The notes under the pieces were generated by a model. The model saw nothing but the letters and a program-made list of their open reading frames with translations, searched no databases and was not told the DNA's origin. 41,860 bases of DNA, taken from Planctomycetales bacterium. GTDB lineage: Bacteria > Planctomycetota > JAKEIC01. The translations under genes and the position numbers were made by a program. The stretch is from contig JAKEIC010000361.1 of NCBI GenBank assembly GCA_022614695.1, positions 1 to 41,860 on the forward strand. The letters run 5' to 3'. Below, piece after piece: positions 15,487 to 22,174 of the stretch; the stretch's first letter is position 1, and each line of letters starts with the position of its first letter.

Positions 15487-17001
15487 ATGGCCATCACCCT
15501 CGAGACGATCCGGGAGCAGTGCGAGGGGCTGGACGAGGCCCTGAACCGCGAGTGGTATCTCTGCCTCTCGGGGCAGAAGCGGGACTTGGACCTCGAGGCG
15601 ATCTACGGGAAGTTCCCGGCCCCCGCCACCCGCGAGGCCTTCGACCTTGTGTCGGCGCGGCTCCGAGCGGCGGACCCCCGGAGCGAGGAGCACCGCCGGC
15701 TCCGGGTCCTGCGCGAGGCCGTCGCGCACTACCACCTCGACGCGCGCGGGAAGGAGCTGGAGGAGGAGATCGAGCGGGCCGAGGCCGAGGCGACGGTGAA
15801 GTTCCCGGGCGGCCCAGGCGGCAAGGAGGTCCCGTTCCGCACCGGCTGGGTGCTCCGCGACAACGAGCCGGACCGCGCGCGGCGCCAGGGGATGGAGGAC
15901 GCGCTCTCCGGGGCGGTCGCGAAGCTCACGCCGCCCCGCGAGGAGCGCCATCGGGTCACTCACGCCCTCGCGCGGGAGCTGGGCTTCCCGAGCTACGTGG
16001 CGATGATCGAGGAGCTGTCGGGCCTCGACCTCTTCGCCCTCCGCACGCTCACGAGGCCGCTCATCCACGCGACCGACCGGCTCTACGAGGGGGCGCTCGG
16101 CGAGTCCCTCGCCGCAGCGGGGATCCGGGTCGCCCCCGGGGAGGTCCGGAAGCACGACATCGGCCACGTCTTCCGCGGAAGCCGCTTCGACGCCGCCTTC
16201 CCGAGGGACGAGATGGTCGGACAAGTCTCCCGATTCGTCCGGAACCTGGGGCTCGACCTCACGGCCGAGGGCCGGATCCGGCTCGACCTCGAGCCGCGCG
16301 AGACCAAGTCCCCCCGTGCCTTCTGCTCGACGCCCGTCGTCCCGGACGAGGTCTACCTCGTGATCTACCCCCACGGCGGGCCCGACGACTGGTCGGCGTT
16401 CCTGCACGAGCTGGGGCACGCTCTCCACTTCGGCTACACGAGGCGCGACATCCCCGTCGAGTTCCGCCGGATGGGAGACAACTCCCTCACCGAGGGCCTC
16501 GCGATCCTCCTCGATCACCTGCTCCTCTCGCCCCGCTGGGTCTCGCGCCACACGGGGGTCGCCGAGGAGCCCGGACCCTACATGCGGTTCGCCGCGTTCC
16601 ACGAGCTCTACATGCTGCGACGCTACGCGGCGAAGCTCGACTACGAGCTCGGGCTCCACGAGAGCGCCGACCTCGCGGGAAAGCCCGACCTCTACGCACG
16701 GACCCTCTCCCAGGCGACGGCGGTCCGATACGGGGGCGAGAGTTACCTCTACGACGTGGACCAGCACTTCTACTGCGCCCGGTACCTCCGCGCGTGGCTC
16801 TTCCAGGCGGCGCTCACGGCGTGGCTCGAGACGCGCTACGGCGAGGGCTGGTTCGGGGACCGCGCGGGAGGGAACATCCTCCGCGAGATCTGGTCCCACG
16901 GCCAGACCTACCGCCCCGAGGAGATCCTCTCGATCTACGGCGCGCCCCCGCTCGACACCGCCCCGCTCATCCGGCGGGTCGAACGGCTCATGAACCCGTG
17001 A
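15487..17001 (+). CDS. M3-like zinc metallopeptidase (HExxH)
   Basis: A 504-residue protein. The zinc motif is HELGH at 307-311 (WSAFLHELGHALHFGYT), and a downstream Glu in DNSLTEGLAILLDHLL (about 336) fits the third ligand of gluzincins such as the M3 oligopeptidases. Other M3-like features are ELGFPSYVAMIEELSGLDLF near 160-180, the strand FCSTPVVPDEVYLVIYPHGG before the zinc helix, and the C-terminal tyrosine-rich SYLYDVDQHFYCARYLRAWL. There is no signal peptide, so it is probably cytoplasmic. It is shorter than classical M3 enzymes (about 600-680 residues). The stop overlaps the next gene's GTG. Confidence 0.82.
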   Translation: MAITLETIREQCEGLDEALNREWYLCLSGQKRDLDLEAIYGKFPAPATREAFDLVSARLRAADPRSEEHRRLRVLREAVAHYHLDARGKELEEEIERAEAEATVKFPGGPGGKEVPFRTGWVLRDNEPDRARRQGMEDALSGAVAKLTPPREERHRVTHALARELGFPSYVAMIEELSGLDLFALRTLTRPLIHATDRLYEGALGESLAAAGIRVAPGEVRKHDIGHVFRGSRFDAAFPRDEMVGQVSRFVRNLGLDLTAEGRIRLDLEPRETKSPRAFCSTPVVPDEVYLVIYPHGGPDDWSAFLHELGHALHFGYTRRDIPVEFRRMGDNSLTEGLAILLDHLLLSPRWVSRHTGVAEEPGPYMRFAAFHELYMLRRYAAKLDYELGLHESADLAGKPDLYARTLSQATAVRYGGESYLYDVDQHFYCARYLRAWLFQAALTAWLETRYGEGWFGDRAGGNILREIWSHGQTYRPEEILSIYGAPPLDTAPLIRRVERLMNP

Positions 17002-17408
17002 GCGGCGCCCGGACCGCGCCGCGCTGGGCGGGGGCCGTCCTGCGGGCCGCCGCGGCCTATAACGTCGCCTGGGGGACCTTCGTCGTCGCGTCGCCGGGAA
17101 CGCTGTTCTCCTGGGCCGAGATGGAGCCGCCCCGGTACCCGGAGATCTGGCAGTGCGTCGGCATGATGGTCGGGGTGTACGGGGTGGGCTACGGCATCGC
17201 GGCCCGGGATCCCGTTCGCCACTGGCCGATCGTGCTCGTGGGCCTCCTCGGGAAGGTCCTTGGCCCGGTCGGGTTCCTCTGGTCCGCCGCGCGCGGGCAC
17301 CTCCCGTGGGTCGCGGGGTGGACGATCGTCGGGAACGACCTCGTCTGGTGGGTGCCGTTTGGGTTGCTCTTGCGTCTGGCTTGGCGCGGTACGATGCCGT
17401 CGCGGTGA
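16998..17408 (+). CDS. Small four-helix membrane protein
   Basis: 136 residues from a GTG overlapping the peptidase stop (GTGA). Four hydrophobic segments: VLRAAAAYNVAWGTFVVASP, IWQCVGMMVGVYGVGYGIA, WPIVLVGLLGKVLGPVGFLW and VAGWTIVGNDLVWWVPFGLL. Family not identified. Translational coupling suggests it is made with the peptidase. Its 3' end runs into the start region of the truncated kinase gene. Confidence 0.75.
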   Translation: MSGARTAPRWAGAVLRAAAAYNVAWGTFVVASPGTLFSWAEMEPPRYPEIWQCVGMMVGVYGVGYGIAARDPVRHWPIVLVGLLGKVLGPVGFLWSAARGHLPWVAGWTIVGNDLVWWVPFGLLLRLAWRGTMPSR

Positions 17409-19213
17409 ACTCCGACGCCGTGCGTGAGCAGGGTCCCCGACCAGGCACCCGGGACCCGGGACCCGGAACCTCCCGAGCCTTCCTCGCCGATTTCGGCCTC
17501 GCCAAGTCGGTGGCCACGGGCTCGAGGCTCACCCGAACTGGCGAGGCACTGGGGACCCCGGCCTACATGTCGCCCGAGCAGGCTCGGGGCGAGGTCTCCA
17601 CACTCGGGCCGCCGACCGACGTCTGGAGCATCGGCTGCGTCCTCTACGAGATGCTCGCGGGGCGGCCGCCGTGGGAGGCGGAAACGACCGCCGCGGTGGT
17701 CGGGGCCCTCCTCACGAGGGAGCCGGTCCCAATCCGCCGGCGCCGGTCGGACGTGCCTCGGGGACTCGAGCGGATCGCGCGGGCGTCGCTCTCGAAGAGT
17801 CCCCGTTCGCGGTACGCCGACGCGGGCGCGGTACGGGACGACCTGGAGCGGGTCCTTCGGGGCGAGACTCCGCGGCCGCCGAGGCGCGGCCGCCGCGGCC
17901 TCGTCGTCCTCGCGGCCGCCGCCCTCCTCGTCACAGGGATCGCCGTCGGCCTGGGCGCGCGGCGACTCGCCCGGACGGAGTCCCCCGCCTCCGCGCCCTC
18001 GCGACCGGCGCCCCCGGCGCGCGCCGATCAACTCGTCGCCCGCGCCCGCGGCCTGCGAGCCTCGGACCCGGCGGGGGCGATCCCGCTCTACTCGGAGGCC
18101 CTCGCGGCCGAGCCGACGCGGGACGAGTGGCGCGTCGAGTGCGGGCTTCTCCTGTGGGGTGTCGGCCGCCGCGCGGAGGCCCTGGCGGAGTGGGAGCGCG
18201 TGGGGCCCGTCTCGAGGGAGGGCCCTCGCGCCCGGCTCTACGCGGGCCTCCTGGCCCTGTTCTCGCTCGGCGAAGCCGGAGTGGACCTCCGCCGCGCGGC
18301 GGAGCAGCTCGACGCGGTCGAGGCGTCGGGGGCGCCCGAGTCGAGGCTCGGGGGCGGCGCACGGGCCGTGCTGGCCGGGGGCTGGGCCGACGCCCGGGCT
18401 CGCCTGCGCGACCTGCCCGGCTGGCAGGCCGCGCTTCTGCGCGCCTACGTCGAGTCGAGAGATCCTGCCGGCGACCGCGCGGCGGCCCTCCGCGAGTACG
18501 GGACCGCGCTCGAGGAAGGGATCCCGCTCGCCTGGGTCCGCAACAACCGCGGCTGCCTGCGGGACAACCTCGGCGATCCCCGGGGCGCCCTCGAGGACTT
18601 CGAGGTCGCGATGCGCCTGCAGCCGGGGAACCCCGAGCACTACTACAACCGCTCGCAAGCGAGGCAGAGGCTGGGAGACGCGGTCGGAGCCGAATCGGAT
18701 CTCGACCGAGCGCTCCAGCTCGGGCCCGGCTCGGTGGATGCCCTCACCAACCGCGGCCACCTGCGGGAGGAGCGGGGGGACCTGGAGGGGGCGCTTTCGG
18801 ACTACGAGGCCGCGCTGCGGCTGGGACCCGAGAAACCCCAGGCGCTGAACGGCCGGGGGATCGTGCGAGAGGCCCGCGGGGACGTCGAAGGCGCGCTCCG
18901 GGACTACGAAGAGGCGATCCGCGTCGCGCCCGGGGACGCGATCTCCTACTCGAACCGCGGCGCGCTCAGGAACGACGTCCTGCGGGACCACACCGGGGCC
19001 GTCGAGGACTTCCGCCGGGCGGTGCGGCTCGACCCCGGCCTCGCGAGCGCCTGGAAGAACCTCTCGGTCGCGCTCCAGGACCTGAAGGACTGGGCGGGCG
19101 CCTCCGAGGCCCTGAAGGAGTACCTCCGTCGCTTCCCGGACCATCCGGACGCCGCACAGGCCCGCGAGTGGCTCGCCGAGTGCGAGGGCCGGCTCCGGGG
19201 TGCGGGGAGGTAG
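17405..19213 (+). CDS. Ser/Thr kinase-TPR protein lacking the kinase N-lobe (truncated)
   Basis: About 602 residues from GTG 17405 (a GTG at 17420 is also possible). The kinase homology begins abruptly at the DFG motif: FLADFGLAKSVATG (DFG at 29-31), then GTPAYMSPEQARGE, TDVWSIGCVLYEMLAGRPPW and SPRSRYADAGAVRDDLERVL. The glycine loop, the catalytic Lys and HRDLKPxN are all absent, so it cannot be an active kinase as read. A transmembrane helix lies at about 155-174. Roughly eight TPRs follow (ALAEWERVGPVSREGPRARL, NNRGCLRDNLGDPRGALEDF, YSNRGALRNDV). The first 25 residues are coded by a GGGACCC-type repeat. It is probably a 5'-deleted kinase gene whose TPR part may still be made, or a pseudogene. 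Confidence 0.75.
   Translation: MNSDAVREQGPRPGTRDPGPGTSRAFLADFGLAKSVATGSRLTRTGEALGTPAYMSPEQARGEVSTLGPPTDVWSIGCVLYEMLAGRPPWEAETTAAVVGALLTREPVPIRRRRSDVPRGLERIARASLSKSPRSRYADAGAVRDDLERVLRGETPRPPRRGRRGLVVLAAAALLVTGIAVGLGARRLARTESPASAPSRPAPPARADQLVARARGLRASDPAGAIPLYSEALAAEPTRDEWRVECGLLLWGVGRRAEALAEWERVGPVSREGPRARLYAGLLALFSLGEAGVDLRRAAEQLDAVEASGAPESRLGGGARAVLAGGWADARARLRDLPGWQAALLRAYVESRDPAGDRAAALREYGTALEEGIPLAWVRNNRGCLRDNLGDPRGALEDFEVAMRLQPGNPEHYYNRSQARQRLGDAVGAESDLDRALQLGPGSVDALTNRGHLREERGDLEGALSDYEAALRLGPEKPQALNGRGIVREARGDVEGALRDYEEAIRVAPGDAISYSNRGALRNDVLRDHTGAVEDFRRAVRLDPGLASAWKNLSVALQDLKDWAGASEALKEYLRRFPDHPDAAQAREWLAECEGRLRGAGR
17444..17468 (+). repeat. Tandem GGNACCC 7-mer tract at the kinase truncation point
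   Basis: The tract reads GGCACCC, GGGACCC, GGGACCC, GGAACC in tandem. It lies exactly between the end of the small membrane protein gene and the first kinase-like codons, as expected for a deletion junction. It is translated as PGTRDPGPGT if the GTG at 17405 is used. Confidence 0.6.
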
Positions 19214-19222
19214 ACTCCGGCC

Positions 19223-19786
19223 ATGCCCGGCTTCCTCCTCGTCCTCTCGGGCCCGAGCGGGGTGGGGAAGTCCTCGATCGGGGACCTGCTCCTGAAGGAC
19301 CCCGCGATCGTCCGGTCGGTCTCGGCGACGACGCGGCCGCCGCGCGGGGGGGAGCGGGGCGGCGTGGACTACTTCTTCCTCGACCCGCCCGACTTCGAGA
19401 GGAAGGCGAAGGCGGGCGAGTTCCTCGAGCACGCGACGTTCGGGAAGAACCGCTACGGGACCCCGCGGCCGTTCGTCGAGGGAAAAGTCCGCGAGGGGAA
19501 TGTGGTCCTCCTCGTGATCGAGGTCCAGGGGGCCCGGCAGGTCCGCGACGCGGGGCTCTCCTGTCACTCGGTCTTCGTGAGGCCACCGTCCTGGCAGGCG
19601 CTCGAGGAGAGGCTCCGCAGCCGCGGGACGGACTCGCCCGACGACATCGCGCGCCGCCTCGACATCGCGCGGGGGGAGCTGGCCGCGGCGGCGGAGTTCG
19701 AGGCGGTCGTGATCAACCGGGACCTGAAGCAGGCCGCCCGCGAGGTGAAGGCCCTCGTGGACGGTTGGCGAGGGGGCGGCGCGTAG
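19223..19786 (+). CDS. gmk: Guanylate kinase
   Basis: A 187-residue GMP kinase. The P-loop is SGPSGVGKSS (9-18), the GMP-binding region is SATTRPPRGGERGGVDYFFL, and further motifs are EFLEHATFGKNRYGTP and VVLLVIEVQGARQVRDAG (the usual DIDxQGA reads EVQGA here). LRSRGTDSPDDIARRL forms the lid-side helix. It phosphorylates GMP to GDP. It is followed 13 bases later by coaC; the gmk-(rpoZ)-coaBC order is common in bacteria. No rpoZ is seen between them. Confidence 0.95.
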   Translation: MPGFLLVLSGPSGVGKSSIGDLLLKDPAIVRSVSATTRPPRGGERGGVDYFFLDPPDFERKAKAGEFLEHATFGKNRYGTPRPFVEGKVREGNVVLLVIEVQGARQVRDAGLSCHSVFVRPPSWQALEERLRSRGTDSPDDIARRLDIARGELAAAAEFEAVVINRDLKQAAREVKALVDGWRGGGA

Positions 19787-19799
19787 AATGGCGGTCTGA

Positions 19800-20342
19800 G
19801 TGGCCCGCATCCTCCTCGGCGTCACCGGCAGCATCGCCGCCTACAAGGCGTGCGAGCTGGTGCGCCGCCTCCGCGAGCAGGGCCACGAGGTCCAGGTCGT
19901 GATGACTCGGGCCGCCTGCGAGTTCGTCTCGCCGCTCACGTTCGCCTCGCTCTCGGGGAAGCCCGTCCTCCGCGACCTCTGGGACCCAGTGGAGGGCGTC
20001 CGCCACGTCGCGGCGGCCGACGAGGCGGAGCTGCTCCTCGTCGCCCCCGCCACCGCCGACGTGATCGGAAAGATGGCCCTCGGGCTCGCCGACGACTTCC
20101 TCACGACGGCCGCGCTCGCCTTCGCGGGGCCGATCGTGGTGGCCCCGGCGATGGACGACAACATGTGGAAGCACCCGGCGGTGGCGGCGAACGTCCACAC
20201 CCTAGAGAAGCGCGGCGTGACCGTCGTCCCGCCCGCGAAGGGCCCTCTCGCCTCGGGCCACGTGGGAGAGGGGAGGCTCGCGGAGGTTCCGGACGTCCTC
20301 GCGGCGGTGGCGCGCGCCCTCCCGCAGCAACGGAAGAAGTAG
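19800..20342 (+). CDS. coaC: Phosphopantothenoylcysteine decarboxylase (separate CoaC)
   Basis: A 180-residue flavoprotein from a GTG start (ARILLGVTGSIAAYKACELV). It has the conserved HFCD-family features: GSIAAYK, the His near 76 in GVRHVAAADEAELLLVAPAT, the PAMNxxMW-type motif as PAMDDNMWKHP, and a substrate-recognition region near GPLASGHVGEGRL. It converts 4'-phosphopantothenoylcysteine to 4'-phosphopantetheine in CoA synthesis. In most bacteria it is fused to CoaB. Here it ends after the decarboxylase domain, and the ligase is coded 16 kb away at 36484. Confidence 0.93.
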   Translation: MARILLGVTGSIAAYKACELVRRLREQGHEVQVVMTRAACEFVSPLTFASLSGKPVLRDLWDPVEGVRHVAAADEAELLLVAPATADVIGKMALGLADDFLTTAALAFAGPIVVAPAMDDNMWKHPAVAANVHTLEKRGVTVVPPAKGPLASGHVGEGRLAEVPDVLAAVARALPQQRKK

Positions 20343-20352
20343 GAGGTAACCC

Positions 20353-21399
20353 ATGTCCGGCCGGTCCACTGTCGCCCTCGTCGTCTCGGCGGGCCTCGTC
20401 CTCAGCCTCGTTCTCGGCGCCCGCGCGCAGTCTCGTGAGGCCAAGGCCGAGCTCCAGGAGCTGGAGAAGCGCTACGAGCGCAGCAACAAGTCCTATCCCG
20501 ACCGCGCGAAGGAGCTGCAGCCCGGGTACGAGGCGATCGCCAGGAAGTGGCCGGGGACCGAGGAGGCTCTCACCGCGAAGCTCTGGCTCCTCTCGAACCT
20601 CTGGTGGGCGCGGGACGACCCGAAGACCCCCGAGCGGGCGCGGCAGATGGCCGAGCAGATCCTCGCCGAGCACCCGAAGTCCCGGCAGCTCGCGAAGATC
20701 GCCGTGGACGGATACCTGCTCGCCGAGAAGTACCGGCGGCCGTTCTACGAGAAGCTCCTCTCGGTCTCGCCCGTGGACGAGGTCAAGGCCGCGGCCCTGA
20801 TCGGGCTCGGCCGGGACGGGCTCCGGGATGCCTCGGCGGAGAAGGAGGAGGCCCGCGGACGCCTCCGCGAGGTGATCGAGAAGTACAAGGACGTCCCTTA
20901 CCGGCTCGGGACGGCCGGCGACATGGCGGACGCGCTCCTGAACCCTCATCCCGCCGCCGCGCTCGAGATCGGGCAGCCGGCGCCCGAGATCGTGGGCAAG
21001 ACCGCGGACGGGAAGCCCCTCAAGCTCTCGGACTTCCGCGGGAAGGTCGTCGTCCTCGACTTCTTCGGCGACTGGTGAGGCCCGTGCCGGGCGATGTACC
21101 CGCACGAGCGGTCGCTCGTGAAGAAGCTCGCGGGCCAGCCCTTCGTCCTCCTCGGCATGAACAGCGACGCGAGCCCCGAGAAGCTCGCGAAGGTGGTCGA
21201 GCGCGAGAATCTCACGTGGCCCATGTTCTTCGACGGCGGCGGCACCGGGGGCCCCATCGCGACGAAGTGGGGCGTCCGCGGCTGGCCGAGCATATTCGTG
21301 ATGGACGCCGAAGGCATCATCCGGGAGCGCGACTGCCGCGACGAGGAGATGGAGAGGGTCGTGATGAAGCTCCTCGCGGAGTTGCGGCGGGGGAGGTAG
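20353..21399 (+). CDS. Exported TlpA/thioredoxin-fold protein with in-frame UGA (probable selenoprotein, UxxC)
   Basis: Read through the TGA at 21076-21078, this is a 348-residue protein. It has a signal peptide (MSGRSTVALVVSAGLVLSLV then LGARA-QS), a helical TPR-like domain (30-205), and a TlpA/AhpC-TSA thioredoxin fold (206-348): IGQPAPEIVGKTADGKPLKL, VVVLDFFGDW-U-GPCRAMYPHE, VLLGMNSD, the cis-Pro loop RGWPSIFVMD, and a C-terminal helix. The UGA falls at residue 242, where the first active-site Cys of WCGPC belongs; C245 is intact. The frame stays open and conserved on both sides. A strong GGAGGT precedes the ATG. TGA is used as a normal stop by other genes here, so a changed genetic code is excluded. 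It is likely an extracytoplasmic thiol/selenol oxidoreductase in the gmk-coaC operon. Confidence 0.85.
21083..21106 (+). promoter_or_regulatory. SECIS-like hairpin just after the in-frame UGA
   Basis: Lower stem CGTG (21083-21086) pairs with CACG (21103-21106); C21087 is bulged; upper stem CGGG (21088-21091) pairs with CCCG (21099-21102); the apical loop is CGATGTA (21092-21098), with G at loop position two. A bacterial SECIS is a short stem-loop directly 3' of the UGA with a bulge and a G-containing loop that binds SelB. The loop starts 14 bases after the UGA, slightly closer than in E. coli fdhF. A competing hairpin GCCCG/CGGGC (21080-21092) is also possible. Confidence 0.65.
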
Positions 21400-21416
21400 G
21401 GGCTGGACGGGCCTCC

Positions 21417-21443
21417 GGGCCGGCGCGGCGGGCGTCCCGGCCC
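21417..21443 (+). terminator. Hairpin after the selenoprotein gene
   Basis: Arms GGGCCGG (21417-21423) and CCGGCCC (21437-21443) pair perfectly across a 13-base loop, 17 bases after the stop codon, followed by CCTTG. It probably ends the gmk-coaC-selenoprotein transcript before the toxin-antitoxin promoter. Confidence 0.5.
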
Positions 21444-21444
21444 C

Positions 21445-21482
21445 TTGCGGCTGATATGCAGTCTTGTAGACTGTTCGGCATA
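21445..21482 (+). promoter_or_regulatory. Toxin-antitoxin promoter/operator
   Basis: The palindrome CAGTCT-TGT-AGACTG (21459-21473) is nested within TATGC (21455-21459) and GCATA (21478-21482). A TTGCGG at 21445-21450 could be the -35. The site ends one base before the MazE-like ATG at 21484, so antitoxin or complex binding would block transcription, as is usual for autoregulated TA modules. Confidence 0.55.
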
Positions 21483-21483
21483 C

Positions 21484-21786
21484 ATGGGACAGACGACCGT
21501 CCGCATCGCAGAACGGACGAGGGCGTCGCTGCGAGCGCTGGCCCGGCGCGCGGGGACCACCATGCAGGCCGTCCTCGAGCGGGCGGTCGAGGAGGCCCGA
21601 CGGCGCGCCTTCATTGACGCCTTGAACGCCGACTACGCCGCGGCCCGGCGGGACCGGGAGACCTGGGCGATGGTGCGCGAGGAACGGGCGGTGTGGGACG
21701 CGACCGTCGGGGACGGCCTGGCCGACGAGCCGCCTTGGCCGGCGGAGGACGCGAAGCCCGTCCCGAGGCGCCGCCGGCGGCGGTGA
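21484..21786 (+). CDS. MazE/RHH-like antitoxin
   Basis: 100 residues from the ATG at 21484 (MGQTTVRIAERTRASLRALA). The start has the strand-helix pattern of ribbon-helix-helix antitoxins (TTVRIAERTRASLRALARRA then GTTMQAVLERAVEEARRRAF). The rest is charged (NADYAAARRDRETWAMVREE) and ends in an Arg-rich tail, RRRRRR. It would bind the operator upstream and neutralise the MazF-like toxin. The stop overlaps the toxin ATG (TGATG), the typical coupled antitoxin-toxin order. An upstream start at 21445 would lie inside the promoter and is rejected. Confidence 0.8.
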   Translation: MGQTTVRIAERTRASLRALARRAGTTMQAVLERAVEEARRRAFIDALNADYAAARRDRETWAMVREERAVWDATVGDGLADEPPWPAEDAKPVPRRRRRR

Positions 21787-22127
21787 TGAGGGCCCCGGTC
21801 CGCGGGGAGGTCTGGCTCGCGGACCTCGACCCCACGCGAGGACGCGAACAGGCGGGGCGTCGCCCGGTCCTGGTGCTCTCCGTGGATCGGTTCAATGCGG
21901 GGCCCGCCGGGCTGATCATCGCGATCCCGCTCACGTCCCGTCTGCGCGGGTGGACGGGGCACGTGCCGATCGTCCCGCCCGAGGGCGGCTTGCGCGTGCC
22001 GAGCGCGGCGATGTGCGAGGCCCTCCGCTCCCTCGACCGATCGCGGCTCGGGGTGGCGTGGGGTACGGTCACGCCGCGCACCTTGGCACGGGTCGAGGAC
22101 GCTGTGCGGATCATCTTGGGGCTGTGA
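21786..22127 (+). CDS. mazF: MazF/PemK-type endoribonuclease toxin
   Basis: 113 residues. The diagnostic start is RGEVWLADLDPTRGREQAGR then RPVLVLSVDRFN, followed by IIAIPLTSRLRGWTGHVPI, EGGLRVPSAAMCEALRSLDR and the end VEDAVRIILGL. MazF toxins cleave mRNA at short sequences; the conserved Arg of RGEVW and the Thr/Ser of PLTS are present. It overlaps the antitoxin by one base. Its position at the left edge of the coaC-coaB insertion fits an accessory or stabilising role. Confidence 0.9.
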   Translation: MRAPVRGEVWLADLDPTRGREQAGRRPVLVLSVDRFNAGPAGLIIAIPLTSRLRGWTGHVPIVPPEGGLRVPSAAMCEALRSLDRSRLGVAWGTVTPRTLARVEDAVRIILGL

Positions 22128-22174
22128 ACCGGACGGCCGGGGGCGGCAGGTGAGCGCCGAGAGCGGCTCCGTGG

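Noticed and set aside
21076-21078. UGA read as Trp or Gly by an altered genetic code
   Set aside because: Several core genes in the window end at TGA (for example at 2352-2354 and 29394-29396), and the position calls for Cys or Sec.
21094-21399. A separate short gene starting at the ATG 21094 after the UGA
   Set aside because: It would begin inside the thioredoxin active-site loop without a ribosome binding site. The same frame continues a single thioredoxin fold from upstream.
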